A DNA stretch of 55,450 nt from an uncultured Oscillibacter sp. (GCA_910585245.1 CAJUCO010000014.1:1-55450); one strand, 5' to 3'; positions 9,498-17,862 are shown, counted from the stretch's first letter. Made by a program: numbers and translations. Notes: generated from the letters alone by a model not told the origin.

Positions 9498-9657
9498 GGC
9501 TTGTCAAAAAAGTGCTGTTAAAAAGGGAGCGGAAAGGAAAAGAGCTACGAGAGAAACCCATCAGGGGTTTCTCTCGTTTTGAATCCGAAGTGTTTCAGAC
9601 CTTTTGAACGGTCTGAAACACTTGCCCAGACTGGCGAAAATCCTTTTTCGACAGCCT
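9498..9657 (+). repeat. Composite hairpin repeat, copy A (complete)
   Basis: Most complete of four related intergenic elements in this window. In order: CTTGTCAAAAAAGTGC, a purine-rich GGAGCGGAAAGGAAAAGAG segment, hairpin 1 (ACGAGAGAAACCC 9547-9559 with GGGTTTCTCTCGT 9565-9577, followed by TTT), hairpin 2 (a perfect 14-bp stem, AAGTGTTTCAGACC 9588-9601 with GGTCTGAAACACTT 9610-9623), and an imperfect hairpin 3 ending CTTTTTCGACAGCCTGG. It follows polC in sense orientation. GAGCTACGAGAGAAACCC is shared exactly with copy D. Confidence 0.85.
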
Positions 9658-9660
9658 GGA

Positions 9661-9685
9661 GAGGGGACGTACGTTCCCTCTTTTT
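9661..9685 (+). terminator. Probable intrinsic terminator
   Basis: GAGGGGACGT followed by ACGTTCCCTC forms a near-perfect palindromic stem and is followed by TTTTT on the plus strand. It would end transcripts from polC. On the minus strand the same stem lies just beyond the tetR stop but lacks a T-run. Confidence 0.6.
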
Positions 9686-10249
9686 CTATGTATCCGCCTC
9701 CATGGCCCGCCGGATCATCCGCTCCGTCATGCCCTCGCCCAGGTAACAGAGGCGGCGGAACTGCTTTCCAATATCGTAGCGCATACCGCTGTTGAGCCAT
9801 TCCACGATCTGCCCGAAGCACTGGCATTGGTAAAAGCGAATGAGGATCTCTCGGTCCTCCGGCGGGATGGAGATATCTCCAATGGCGGCGGCGGCAAAGT
9901 CCTCCACCACCCGGCGGCACACGTCCATCAGACAAAGCTCGAAGAGATCCCGATGGGCCGACTGGTTGATATGGAGCACCGCCTGACGGTGCTCCAGGGC
10001 GAAGCGGGCGGCAGTTTCCAAGCACTCCGCCAGGGACAGGGCCGGACCCTGGCCGGCGATGATCCGGTCCGCCTGGTCTGTGATGATCTCCTCCAACAGG
10101 GCGGGGATGTCCTTGAAGTGGTAGTAAAACGTGTTTCGGTTAACGCCGCAATCCTGAACGATCTCCTTTACCGTGATTTCCCGGAAGGGGCGCTCTTCCA
10201 AAAGGCGGAGGAGGGAGGCCTTGAGCGCCTCTCTGGCGGAGGAGCTCAT
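9686..10249 (-). CDS. TetR/AcrR family transcriptional regulator (second of tandem pair)
   Basis: A DNA-binding repressor-type protein of about 187 residues. The N-terminal helix-turn-helix reads ITVKEIVQDCGVNRNTFYYH, very typical of TetR proteins, and is followed by a helical ligand or dimer domain of about 130 residues. The minus-strand frame can be read 95 codons further upstream, but the start at 10249 (MSSSAREALK) is preceded by AGGAAGGGGGGATCTC and forms an ATGA overlap with the stop of the upstream tetR gene, so this start is clear. Both tetR genes are co-transcribed from the promoter at 10916-10944. The likely target is the divergent secreted-protein/MMPL operon, inferred from position. 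The ligand cannot be told. Confidence 0.88.
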   Translation of the reverse strand: MSSSAREALKASLLRLLEERPFREITVKEIVQDCGVNRNTFYYHFKDIPALLEEIITDQADRIIAGQGPALSLAECLETAARFALEHRQAVLHINQSAHRDLFELCLMDVCRRVVEDFAAAAIGDISIPPEDREILIRFYQCQCFGQIVEWLNSGMRYDIGKQFRRLCYLGEGMTERMIRRAMEADT

Positions 10250-10848
10250 GAGATCCCCCCTTCCTCGCGGTGAAAGAGGCTGCCGGCGGCGCCGTCTGCC
10301 ACCCGCTGGGCGGCGGAGAGCAGCTCCGCTTTGGGCAGGGCCATGTCTGTTTCGAACCACTCCGCCAAAAGACCGATGAACCCCCAGGCCAAAAAATTCA
10401 GAAGATAGTTGGTCAGCCGTGGGTCCGCTGGGTGAAACCAGGCCCTGACCAGGGGGGCGCCATTTTCGTGGACCAGCTTTTGCAGAGATTGGAAAAAGCC
10501 GCTGGCCTCGCTGCTGGCAAAGAGCACGGCGCAAGTCTCCCGGTGTTCCACCAAAAAGTCCAGCACCGGCTCGAACACGGGAGCCACGCTGCCCACGGCT
10601 ACGGTTTCTTGCATATGGTCGCCTACCAGAGTCTGAAGCTCCCCCAGAAGATCCTCCTCTACACTTTGCAGCAGCTCAGCGGTGCCGGTGTAGTGGAGAT
10701 AGAAGGTTGCCCGGTTCATGTCCGCCGCTTCGGTCACGTCCCGTACGGAGATTTCGGAGAAGGTTTTGCGCTTCATCAGTTCCAGAAGACTTTCCTTTAA
10801 GAGTTTGCGGGACCGCCGTGCCCGGCGGTCTTCCGGATTTTTCAACAT
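10246..10848 (-). CDS. TetR/AcrR family transcriptional regulator (first of tandem pair)
   Basis: A 200-residue TetR-type regulator. The helix-turn-helix SVRDVTEAADMNRATFYLHY is near residues 34-53, and the rest is a predicted all-helical effector domain with a hydrophobic C-terminal half (LTNYLLNFLAWGFIGLLAEW), as in TetR_C domains of multidrug regulators. The start at 10848 follows AAAGGAGGACCACA. It overlaps the second tetR by four bases, a fixed one-to-one stoichiometry that would suit two repressors acting together. The gene is divergent from the secreted-protein/MMPL operon, with back-to-back promoters and an inverted repeat between them, so control of that operon and autoregulation are likely (inference). 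Confidence 0.88.
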   Translation of the reverse strand: MLKNPEDRRARRSRKLLKESLLELMKRKTFSEISVRDVTEAADMNRATFYLHYTGTAELLQSVEEDLLGELQTLVGDHMQETVAVGSVAPVFEPVLDFLVEHRETCAVLFASSEASGFFQSLQKLVHENGAPLVRAWFHPADPRLTNYLLNFLAWGFIGLLAEWFETDMALPKAELLSAAQRVADGAAGSLFHREEGGIS

Positions 10849-10894
10849 TGTGGTCCTCCTTTAAACAAGCTAGACATTTGCCCACTTTTGCCTA

Positions 10895-10923
10895 TTGACC
10901 AAGTTTCCTGTCTTTACTATAAT
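10895..10923 (+). promoter_or_regulatory. Promoter for the secreted protein/MMPL operon
   Basis: TTGACC (10895-10900), 17-base spacer, TATAAT (10918-10923) reading rightward. The -10 box overlaps the -10 box of the leftward tetR promoter (10916-10921), so the two transcripts start back to back and polymerase binding should be mutually exclusive. Confidence 0.75.
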
Positions 10924-10944
10924 CGACTTAAGTTAATAAGTCAA
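10916..10944 (-). promoter_or_regulatory. Promoter for the tandem tetR genes
   Basis: Reading on the minus strand: TTGACT (10944-10939), 17-base spacer, TATAGT (10921-10916). The inverted repeat GACTTA-N6-TAAGTC lies inside its spacer and overlaps the -35 box, a placement that would allow autorepression. Confidence 0.75.
10925..10942. promoter_or_regulatory. Candidate TetR operator
   Basis: GACTTA (10925-10930), 6 bases, TAAGTC (10937-10942) is a perfect inverted repeat placed between the -35 and -10 of the tetR promoter and immediately downstream of the rightward -10. A second inverted repeat, GTCAAC (10940-10945) and GTTGAC (10958-10963), follows with a 12-base AT-rich spacer; with two regulators, two sites are plausible. 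Confidence 0.6.
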
Positions 10945-10990
10945 CAAAAATATTTTAGTTGACAGATGTTGATTAATTGGAGGAATCGGT

Positions 10991-13900
10991 ATGACTTGGC
11001 AAACCATGAGGAAACGGGTTTCCGCTCTGGCCCTGGCGGTAGTTTTAACCGTGACGCTGACAGTTCCCCCTGCGGCAGCGGAGGCCGTCGGCGACGGAGT
11101 GACTCCCACTTATGACGAGGCGTATTACGCCACATTGGATTATTACGGCAATTTGCTGGAGGGAAGCGTGGTAAAAAGCTATGCCATGAATGGCAAGGAC
11201 CGCCTGATGGACTACGGCGTTTATGACGGGGTGGTAAACCTTACGGATGGCTCCGCGCCGGTAAGCGGAGAAGGGACTGTCTCCTTCACCTTCCCGGAGG
11301 GGGCGCCGGAGCACTTTTACTTTGAGGGCAAAACCAAGCGGCCATTTGAGGAACTGCCCTGGACCATCGCTTTACATTATACCCTAAACGGTGTCCCGAC
11401 CCGGGCGGAAGATCTGGCGGGAAAGCAGGGTGTGGTGGAAATTCATCTGGACATCGTGCCCAATGAACTGGCAAATGCGTATGCCCGGTACAATTACACC
11501 CTGGCTGCCACGGCCCTGTTCAACCAAGACGATATCCTCTCCCTGGAGGCTCCCGGCGCCCAGATCCAGTTGGTGGGCAATCTGCGAACGGTTCTCTTTC
11601 TCTGTCTCCCCGGAGAGGAACAGCACTTCACCATCCGGGTGGGCAGCAACGATTTCTCCTTTGGCGGTCTGACCCTGCTGATGATGCCCGCCACTCTGGC
11701 CCAGCTGGAGGAAATCGCCAAGCTCAGCCAGCGGAAAGACGATTTGGAGGAGGATTACCGGGCCCTCTCCGGCAGTCTCGACGAGCTGCTGGACGCCCTG
11801 GCGGACATTCAAAACGGTCTTTATGCCTCCGCCAAGGGCTTGGACCAACTGGAGGCGGCCCGAAGCACCTTTTCCGGAGGCAAGGAGACGCTGTACGGCG
11901 GAACAGACCGCCTTCGGGGAGATCTGAACAATTTGGCGGATCTTCTGACCCCGGTGGAACAGAGGGTCCAGCTTCTCAGCCGGACCGTGACGGACTCCAA
12001 GGCCATTCTCAATGAGATGACGGACGCCACCGTCACCTTGCAGTCTCAGCTGGCGGACATGGAGGAGGCCTTGTACGGTCTGGAGCGGGGAACCTATGAT
12101 CTGCGCAATGTTCTGGACTTGGCGGCGGAGATGGAAGACAGCCTGCTTCGCCTGGAGCGGGCCCTGGGCGGCGTCCATGTGGGAGGCGGCAGTGTCTCCA
12201 CCAACAGTAAAGCCATGGTGGAAAGGGTAAAAAATGTCCGGGGGGCCTATGACGCCAAGGACACCACGACCTTCCTTCAAAAGATGCTGGAGGCCCAGGG
12301 CGCGGGCAGTGCAGAGGCCAAGGCCAAGGCGGCGGGCATGACCAAGCTGCTGGAGGCGGACAAAGCCGGCTTGCCGGTGCCGCCGGAGCAGCAGGAGGCC
12401 CTGGCTGCGGCAAAGCAGATGGAGACGCTCCATCAGGTGAAGCAGCAGACAGGTATGGGGTTCCAGGATTTTTGCGGGCAGGTGACCAAGGACCCGGACA
12501 CGGCCAAGCAAATGAACGACCTTTGGCTGATCTACAGCAGCGGTGGCTCCGGGAAAAACCGGACACCCGCTAAGACGGTGGCTCCCGTTGTTCCCACCGG
12601 CCCGTCCTCGGAACAGGCGGAAACTTCAAGGCCGCCGGAAATGGAAGCGCCAGCCGGAGAACAGGAAACGGTTGAAACACCGGAAGAGGCTCCCGTGTTG
12701 GAACAGACAAAAGAACCGGCGCCGGAAAAAGAGACTTTGGATACTCCGGAGACTCCAAAGACAAAGGACACTTCTGAGGACGGGGACCTGGAGTCCCCTG
12801 GAAAGGGACAAATGACGGCCCGATTGGTATTCAACGCCTCTTTGGACGGAGATGTGACTTCCGGCGATAGCGGCAGTGATTCCGGCAGCTTGGGAGGAAG
12901 TGACTCCGGCAGTTCAAGCGGCAGTGACTCTGGTAGCTCGGGAGGAAGTGACTCCGGCAGCTCTAGCGGTGGAGATTCCGATAGCTCGGGCGGCAGCGAC
13001 TCCGGCAGCTCGGGCGGCAGCGACTCCGGCAGCTCGGGCGGCAGTGACTCCGGCAGCTCGGGAGGAAGTGACTCCGATAGTTCAGGTGAAAGTGATTCCA
13101 GCAGTTCGGGTGGTGAGGATTCCGGCAGCTCAGGAGGCAACGGCTCCGGCACCCCTGGCGGAAGTGAACCGGGCACCCCCGGTGGCGGCGGGGATTCCAG
13201 CGGTCCGGATAGTCCCGGCGTTCCCGGTGGAGACCCCTCCGACCCTGGCAAGCCCCCTGAGAACAACACCGTGGGCGGAGCGGCGGTGGATCTGATCACC
13301 GACGGTCTGGACAGCGCCAGCGCCCGCTTGGACCAGATTCAAAGCGAGCTCAACGCCTCCTTAAACGAGATTAAGCGCCCAACCGCCTCTGTGGTGGGAG
13401 ACTTGGCGAACCTTTGCGGAGAGCTGAACACCCTGCTGGAGGACCTGGACGATGCGGAGGATCTGATGGCCGCCTTGGGCGCGTCCTCCGGAGCTCTGCG
13501 GAATATTTTGGCGGAGGTAGACGCTCTTCGAAATGTGTTGAACACTTATGAGCCCACCCTTCAAGAGGCCCTGGCCAATGCCGGGACCCTCAGCGCCTCC
13601 GCCGTGACCACCATCCGGGATACAGAGATCCTGATTAACGACGCGGAGAATCTGGCCCGGTCCACGGGCAGGGACCTGGACGCGGGAACGAAGCAGTCTC
13701 TTCGGGGGCTCTCCGCCGCCCTGCGGCAGACCGCCAAGGCCCTGGCCACCACAAAAGAGGTGAAAGAGGCCAAGAACACGGTCACCCAGATCATAGAAGA
13801 TACGTGGAATGAATACACCGGAGATGTGAACAACATTCTTTTGATGGACGCCACGGCGGAGGCGGTGTCCCTGACGGACGGACGGAATCCCGCCCCTACC

Positions 13901-14056
13901 AGCATTCAGGTTCTGATCCGCACCCAGGAGATCAAGACCGAGGAGCCGGAGACGGCGGAGGACTCCGTCTCTGAAAAGGAGAAGACCACCTTCTGGGGGC
14001 GAATAGCCCAGATGTTCCGGGATTTCTGGAACACGGCCACCAGCATTTTCCACTGA
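10991..14056 (+). CDS. Secreted coiled-coil protein with Ser-Asp-Gly repeat stalk
   Basis: A 1021-residue exported protein of no family I can name with certainty. Residues 1-31 are a signal peptide (RKRVSALALAVVLTVTLTV, then AAAEA). Residues about 32-230 look like a beta-rich globular domain with many aromatic and Gly residues. Residues about 235-420 are heptad-like coiled coil (LSQRKDDLEEDYRALSGSLD, repeated LxxG patterns), resembling the periplasmic regions of YhgE/Pip-type proteins. A Pro/Glu/Thr-rich linker (about 520-610) leads to eleven 8-residue SDSGSSGG-type units (629-716), a Gly/Pro tail, and a second coiled-coil region (about 765-950). The last 20 residues are amphipathic (FWGRIAQMFRDFWNTATSIF) and there is no LPXTG or obvious membrane anchor. 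GGAGGA lies 6 bases before the ATG. It is 16 bases upstream of the MMPL transporter, so a partner role in export is inferred. Confidence 0.75.
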   Translation: MTWQTMRKRVSALALAVVLTVTLTVPPAAAEAVGDGVTPTYDEAYYATLDYYGNLLEGSVVKSYAMNGKDRLMDYGVYDGVVNLTDGSAPVSGEGTVSFTFPEGAPEHFYFEGKTKRPFEELPWTIALHYTLNGVPTRAEDLAGKQGVVEIHLDIVPNELANAYARYNYTLAATALFNQDDILSLEAPGAQIQLVGNLRTVLFLCLPGEEQHFTIRVGSNDFSFGGLTLLMMPATLAQLEEIAKLSQRKDDLEEDYRALSGSLDELLDALADIQNGLYASAKGLDQLEAARSTFSGGKETLYGGTDRLRGDLNNLADLLTPVEQRVQLLSRTVTDSKAILNEMTDATVTLQSQLADMEEALYGLERGTYDLRNVLDLAAEMEDSLLRLERALGGVHVGGGSVSTNSKAMVERVKNVRGAYDAKDTTTFLQKMLEAQGAGSAEAKAKAAGMTKLLEADKAGLPVPPEQQEALAAAKQMETLHQVKQQTGMGFQDFCGQVTKDPDTAKQMNDLWLIYSSGGSGKNRTPAKTVAPVVPTGPSSEQAETSRPPEMEAPAGEQETVETPEEAPVLEQTKEPAPEKETLDTPETPKTKDTSEDGDLESPGKGQMTARLVFNASLDGDVTSGDSGSDSGSLGGSDSGSSSGSDSGSSGGSDSGSSSGGDSDSSGGSDSGSSGGSDSGSSGGSDSGSSGGSDSDSSGESDSSSSGGEDSGSSGGNGSGTPGGSEPGTPGGGGDSSGPDSPGVPGGDPSDPGKPPENNTVGGAAVDLITDGLDSASARLDQIQSELNASLNEIKRPTASVVGDLANLCGELNTLLEDLDDAEDLMAALGASSGALRNILAEVDALRNVLNTYEPTLQEALANAGTLSASAVTTIRDTEILINDAENLARSTGRDLDAGTKQSLRGLSAALRQTAKALATTKEVKEAKNTVTQIIEDTWNEYTGDVNNILLMDATAEAVSLTDGRNPAPTSIQVLIRTQEIKTEEPETAEDSVSEKEKTTFWGRIAQMFRDFWNTATSIFH
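12875..13138 (+). repeat. In-frame 24-base tandem repeat encoding SDSGSSGG units
   Basis: Eleven consecutive 24-base units encode variants of SDSGSSGG (SDSGSLGG, SDSGSSSG, GDSDSSGG, SDSDSSGE and others). The middle units are almost identical in DNA, a sign of recent expansion, so copy number probably varies between strains. The product is a flexible, acidic, serine-rich stalk. Confidence 0.9.
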
Positions 14057-14072
14057 CGGGAGGGAAGACGCC

Positions 14073-16304
14073 ATGATCGAAAAAATTGCCCATAAGCTGA
14101 CCCGGAAGCCGAAGCTGGTGGCGGCCATTGCCGTGTTGATGCTCATTCCCTCCCTCATGGGCTACGCCGCCACCCGGATTAACTACGATATCCTCTCCTA
14201 CCTGCCCCAGGACCTGCCCTCCTCTCAGGGGGAACAGCTGCTGGAAGACCCCTTCCAGATGGCGGCCACCAGTATGCTGATTGTAGAGGGGATGCCTGCA
14301 GGTTATACCAATAGACTCATTCAGGACATCAAAGCCGTCCCCGGTGTGTCCAGCGCCGTGTGGATCAGCAATCTGGTGGGCATCCAAATCCCCGTGGAGA
14401 TGATCCCGGCGGACTTCCGGGAGATGTTTTTCTCCGGTCAGGCAACGATGATGCTGATTCAATACGACCACCCCGGCGCCTCCGACGAGACCATGGAGGC
14501 CATCCGGCAGGTGCGGAGCGTTTGCAACGAACGGTGCTTCCTGGCGGGCTTCTCCGTGGTCATCAAGGATACCCGGGACGTGATGGATGGGGAGCTTCCC
14601 ATCTTTGTGGGGCTGGCGGTGCTGCTGGCGCTGCTTGCCATGGGTGTTACGCTGGAGTCCACCGTCCTTCCCTTCGTGTATCTGGCCAGCATCGGCATGG
14701 CGGTGGTTTACAACTTTGGCAGCAACGTCTTTTTGGGCCAGATTTCCTACATCACCAAAGCCATCGCCGCCGTCTTGCAGCTGGGCGTGACCATGGACTA
14801 CTCCATCTTTCTCTACCACCGCTATGAGGAGGAACGGGAACGCTACGATGATAAGCGGGACGCCATGGCTCAGGCCGTCATTGCCGCCTTCCGTTCCCTC
14901 TCCGGCTCCAGCCTGACTACCATCGCGGGCTTCCTGGCCCTTTGCTTCATGCGGCTGACCCTGGGAAGGGACATTGGAATCGTTATGGCCAAGGGTGTGG
15001 TCCTGGGGGTGGCGACGGTTATCCTGGTCCTGCCGTCCCTGGTGCTGATCTTTGACAAACAGATCGGCAAGCACAAGCACAAAACCCTGATTCCCTCCTT
15101 TGATAAAGTAAATGAGTTCATCATCCGCTACAGAGTTCCTCTGGTGGTGTTGACGGCGCTGCTGTTTTTCCCGGCGACCTACGCCCAGCGCCACGCGGAC
15201 ATTTACTATAAGCTAGACGAGTCCCTGCCCCGGGACCTTCCGTCCATTGTCAGCAATGAAAAGTTGAAGGAGGACTTCGACATGGCCACCAGCCATTTCC
15301 TGGTCCTTCGGGACGACTTGAGCGCCGCCGACATGGGAGAGATTGAGGGGCAGCTGGAGGAGATCTCCGGTATCACCTCTGTGGTCTCCTTCCACAAGAT
15401 GCTGGGTACCGGTATTCCGGACTTTTTCATCCCGGAAGACATTCAGAATATGCTCCGTCAGGAGGGCTGGCAGCTGATGATGGTCAACTCCAGTTACGCC
15501 CCGGCTACGGACGAGGTGTCGGCTCAGTTGGACGCCATGAATGACATTCTCCACCGCTATGACCCCGCCGCCATGATCACCGGGGAGGGAGCTATGTACC
15601 GGGACCTGATCGACACCTCAGCGGTGGACTTCCAGGTGACAAATTATATCTCCATCGCGGCCATCTTCCTCATCATCGCCTTTGTTTTCCGCTCCATCTC
15701 CATTCCGGCGGTGCTGGTGGCCACTATTGAGCTGGCCATCTTCATTAACCAGGGTTGCTGCTATTTCCTGGGGACGGAGATTCCCTTCATCGCCCCCACC
15801 ATCATCGGCTGTGTCCAGCTGGGGGCCACAGTGGACTACGCCATTTTGATGACTTCCCGCTTTCAAGAGGAGCTGAAAAAGGGGCTGAGCCGGGAGGAGG
15901 CCATCCGGATTGCCGCCGCTTCCTCTGACGGGTCCATTGTCACCAGCGCCTTGGTGCTCTTCTGCGCCACCTTGGGGGTGTCCTTTGTCTCCTCCATCGA
16001 CCTCATTGGGGCTATCTGTGTGATGCTGTCTCGGGGGGCGCTGATCTCGGCGCTGGTGAGCATATTCCTCATGCCCGCCATTCTACTGGTTTGCGAGCCG
16101 CTGTTCCAAAAAACCAGTTATCGCTGGAAGACGCCGGAACCCGCTCCTGCCCTGTCCGGCTCGGAGAAGGAAATGCTTCCCGCGGCAGAGACAAAGACCC
16201 TGCCCGCCTCGGAGGAGGCACCCCTTCCGGCGTCTTCCGCCAAGGAGACCCCGGCAGAGGTGGTTTTCACAGGGAAGGAGCCGGTTTCCACCCGTACAAA
16301 ATAA
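14073..16304 (+). CDS. MMPL/RND-superfamily transporter
   Basis: A 743-residue membrane protein with the RND layout: one N-terminal membrane helix, an extracytoplasmic domain (about 40-165), five helices, a seventh helix near 352-370, a second extracytoplasmic domain (about 375-515) and five final helices. Both proton-relay Asp-Tyr pairs typical of MmpL proteins are present at matching places, GVTMDYSIF (Asp242-Tyr243) and GATVDYAIL (Asp588-Tyr589), so a proton-driven exporter of lipids or other amphiphiles is well supported. The C-terminal 60 residues are a cytosolic, Pro/Ala/Glu-rich tail of unknown use. GGGAGGGAAG precedes the ATG. It lies 16 bases after the secreted coiled-coil gene and behind the TetR-controlled promoter, and ends at a strong bidirectional terminator. 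Substrate is unknown. Confidence 0.9.
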   Translation: MIEKIAHKLTRKPKLVAAIAVLMLIPSLMGYAATRINYDILSYLPQDLPSSQGEQLLEDPFQMAATSMLIVEGMPAGYTNRLIQDIKAVPGVSSAVWISNLVGIQIPVEMIPADFREMFFSGQATMMLIQYDHPGASDETMEAIRQVRSVCNERCFLAGFSVVIKDTRDVMDGELPIFVGLAVLLALLAMGVTLESTVLPFVYLASIGMAVVYNFGSNVFLGQISYITKAIAAVLQLGVTMDYSIFLYHRYEEERERYDDKRDAMAQAVIAAFRSLSGSSLTTIAGFLALCFMRLTLGRDIGIVMAKGVVLGVATVILVLPSLVLIFDKQIGKHKHKTLIPSFDKVNEFIIRYRVPLVVLTALLFFPATYAQRHADIYYKLDESLPRDLPSIVSNEKLKEDFDMATSHFLVLRDDLSAADMGEIEGQLEEISGITSVVSFHKMLGTGIPDFFIPEDIQNMLRQEGWQLMMVNSSYAPATDEVSAQLDAMNDILHRYDPAAMITGEGAMYRDLIDTSAVDFQVTNYISIAAIFLIIAFVFRSISIPAVLVATIELAIFINQGCCYFLGTEIPFIAPTIIGCVQLGATVDYAILMTSRFQEELKKGLSREEAIRIAAASSDGSIVTSALVLFCATLGVSFVSSIDLIGAICVMLSRGALISALVSIFLMPAILLVCEPLFQKTSYRWKTPEPAPALSGSEKEMLPAAETKTLPASEEAPLPASSAKETPAEVVFTGKEPVSTRTK

Positions 16305-16317
16305 CGGAATATCCAAC

Positions 16318-16350
16318 AAGGCCCCCGGAGAACATTCTCCGGGGGCCTTT
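16318..16350. terminator. Bidirectional terminator between MMPL gene and glpK
   Basis: AAGGCCCCCGGAGAA and TTCTCCGGGGGCCTTT form a perfect 15-bp stem with a 2-base centre. T-rich on the plus side and A-rich before it, it can serve both converging genes. Confidence 0.85.
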
Positions 16351-16362
16351 CCGTATGATTGG

Positions 16363-17862
16363 TCAATCTTTGTCCTTTGCCCAGGCCATGGCGCAGCCTA
16401 CGGCCCGCTTCCAGCCCTTTAGCAGCTCCTGCCGCCGTTTTTGGGAGATGGCGGGGGAGAAGGTTCGCTCACAGGCCCAGTTCCCCCGGATCTCGTCCAG
16501 ATCCCTCCAGAAGCCGGAGGCCAGACCCGCCAGGTATGCCGCTCCCAGGGCGGTGGTCTCGATGCACCGGGGCCGCTGGATTTGAGTGTCCGACAGGTCC
16601 GCCTGGAACTGCATGAGAAAGCTGTTGGCGCTGGCGCCGCCGTCCACCTTGAGAGCCCCCAGGGCCAGCCCGGATTCCTCCTTCATGGCCAAGAGCAGGT
16701 CGTTGGTCTGGTAGGCAAGAGACTCCGTCACCGCCCGGATAAAATGCTCTTTGGTGACGCCTCGGGTCAGACCTACTACCGTGCCCCGGGCATAGGGTTC
16801 CCAGTAAGGGGCCCCCAGACCCACAAAGGCCGGGACCACATAGACGCCTCTGGCGTCTTCCACTCGGGAACAGATTTCCTCTGTCTGGGCGGCGCTGTCC
16901 AGCAGAGCCATTTCATCCCGAAGCCACTGGATGGCGGCCCCGGCAATGAAGACGCTACCTTCCAAAGTGTAGGGAATCTCCTGACCTGTCCCGGCGGCAA
17001 TGGTGGTGAGAAGACCCCGTTTTGAAAAGACCGCCTCCTTCCCGGTGTTCATTAGCAAAAAGCCGCCGGTTCCATAGGTGCTTTTCACATCTCCCGGTTC
17101 AAAGCCGCATTGCCCAAAGAGGGCGGCCTGCTGGTCCCCGGCGGCGGCGGCGATGGGGATAGAGCCGCCGAATTTGTCTGTGTGGCCGAAAATATGACTG
17201 CTGGGCAGGGCCTGGGGCAACAGGGAGGCGGGGATGCGGAAATAGTCCAACAGCTCCTGATCCCACCGGAGCTTGTGGATGTCAAAGAGCATGGTCCGGG
17301 AGGCGTTGGTGTAATCTGTGGCGTGAACCCGGCCGCCGGTCAGATTCCAGATGAGCCACGAGTCCACGGTGCCAAACCGGAGTTCCCCCCGTTCCGCCCG
17401 CTCACGGGCGACGGGAACGTGGTCCAAAATCCACTCCAGTTTGCTGGCGGAAAAGTAGGCGTCAGGGATCAGCCCGGTCTTTTGCCGGACGGTTTTCTCC
17501 AGTCCGTCCCGCCGGAGACGCTCGATGCGGTCCGCTGTCCGGCGGCACTGCCAGACGATGGCGTTACAGACGGGCTTGCCGGTGGCGGCGTCCCAGACCA
17601 AGGTGGTTTCCCGCTGGTTGGTGATGCCAATGGCGGCGATTTCACTGGCCTGAGCGTCGGCTTTTTGCAGGGCCTCCATGGCAACGCCCATCTGGGTGGA
17701 CCAGATGTCAACGGGGTCGTGCTCCACCCAGCCGGGACGGGGATAGATTTGGGGAAACTCCCGCTGGACCACGCTTTGAATCTCGCCCTGCCGGTTGAAA
17801 AGGATGCACCGGGAGCTGGTGGTCCCCTGGTCCATGGCAATTACATATTTTTTCCCGTTCAC
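16363..17862 (-). CDS. glpK: Glycerol kinase
   Basis: Phosphorylates glycerol to sn-glycerol 3-phosphate with ATP (FGGY carbohydrate kinase family). About 499 residues, the normal length. The N-terminal phosphate-binding loop VIAMDQGTTSSRC is intact, and family blocks IGITNQRETTLVWD, WILDHV, GTVDSWLIWNLTGG, TYGTGGFLLMNTG and ALKVDGGASANSFLMQFQAD are in order. Two in-frame GTG starts exist: GGGAGGT (17875-17869) abuts the first (17868) and is 6 bases from the second (17862), so I chose 17862. No glycerol facilitator gene is nearby. It follows the lipase gene after about 20 bases, suggesting use of glycerol released from glycerides. Confidence 0.95.
   Translation of the reverse strand: MNGKKYVIAMDQGTTSSRCILFNRQGEIQSVVQREFPQIYPRPGWVEHDPVDIWSTQMGVAMEALQKADAQASEIAAIGITNQRETTLVWDAATGKPVCNAIVWQCRRTADRIERLRRDGLEKTVRQKTGLIPDAYFSASKLEWILDHVPVARERAERGELRFGTVDSWLIWNLTGGRVHATDYTNASRTMLFDIHKLRWDQELLDYFRIPASLLPQALPSSHIFGHTDKFGGSIPIAAAAGDQQAALFGQCGFEPGDVKSTYGTGGFLLMNTGKEAVFSKRGLLTTIAAGTGQEIPYTLEGSVFIAGAAIQWLRDEMALLDSAAQTEEICSRVEDARGVYVVPAFVGLGAPYWEPYARGTVVGLTRGVTKEHFIRAVTESLAYQTNDLLLAMKEESGLALGALKVDGGASANSFLMQFQADLSDTQIQRPRCIETTALGAAYLAGLASGFWRDLDEIRGNWACERTFSPAISQKRRQELLKGWKRAVGCAMAWAKDKD

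Larger units (their letters stand above)
9357..9685. other. Convergent intergenic region polC / tetR
   Basis: This 329-base stretch holds no credible gene. A frame of 84 codons starting 9353 overlaps the polC stop and consists of the repeat sequence, with no homology I recognise. The first part contains a short motif GTAGGTCCGCCCCTAC-like (about 9407-9422). The rest is taken by a hairpin (9473-9496), a composite hairpin repeat (9498-9657) and a terminator (9661-9685), listed separately. Confidence 0.7.

Noticed and set aside
9353..9607. 84-codon plus-strand frame beginning inside the polC stop
   Set aside because: It has no ribosome binding site of its own, its codons run through the hairpin repeat, and its product is basic low-complexity; it is explained by repeat copy A.
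12858..13138. Possible CRISPR-like array at the 24-base repeats
   Set aside because: Repeats are contiguous, in frame and without unique spacers; they are coding tandem repeats.
12532..13299. Minus-strand frame of 255 codons rich in Pro-Glu-Ser-Leu
   Set aside because: It is the antisense of the SDSGSSGG repeat; the periodicity keeps all frames open. No ribosome binding site.
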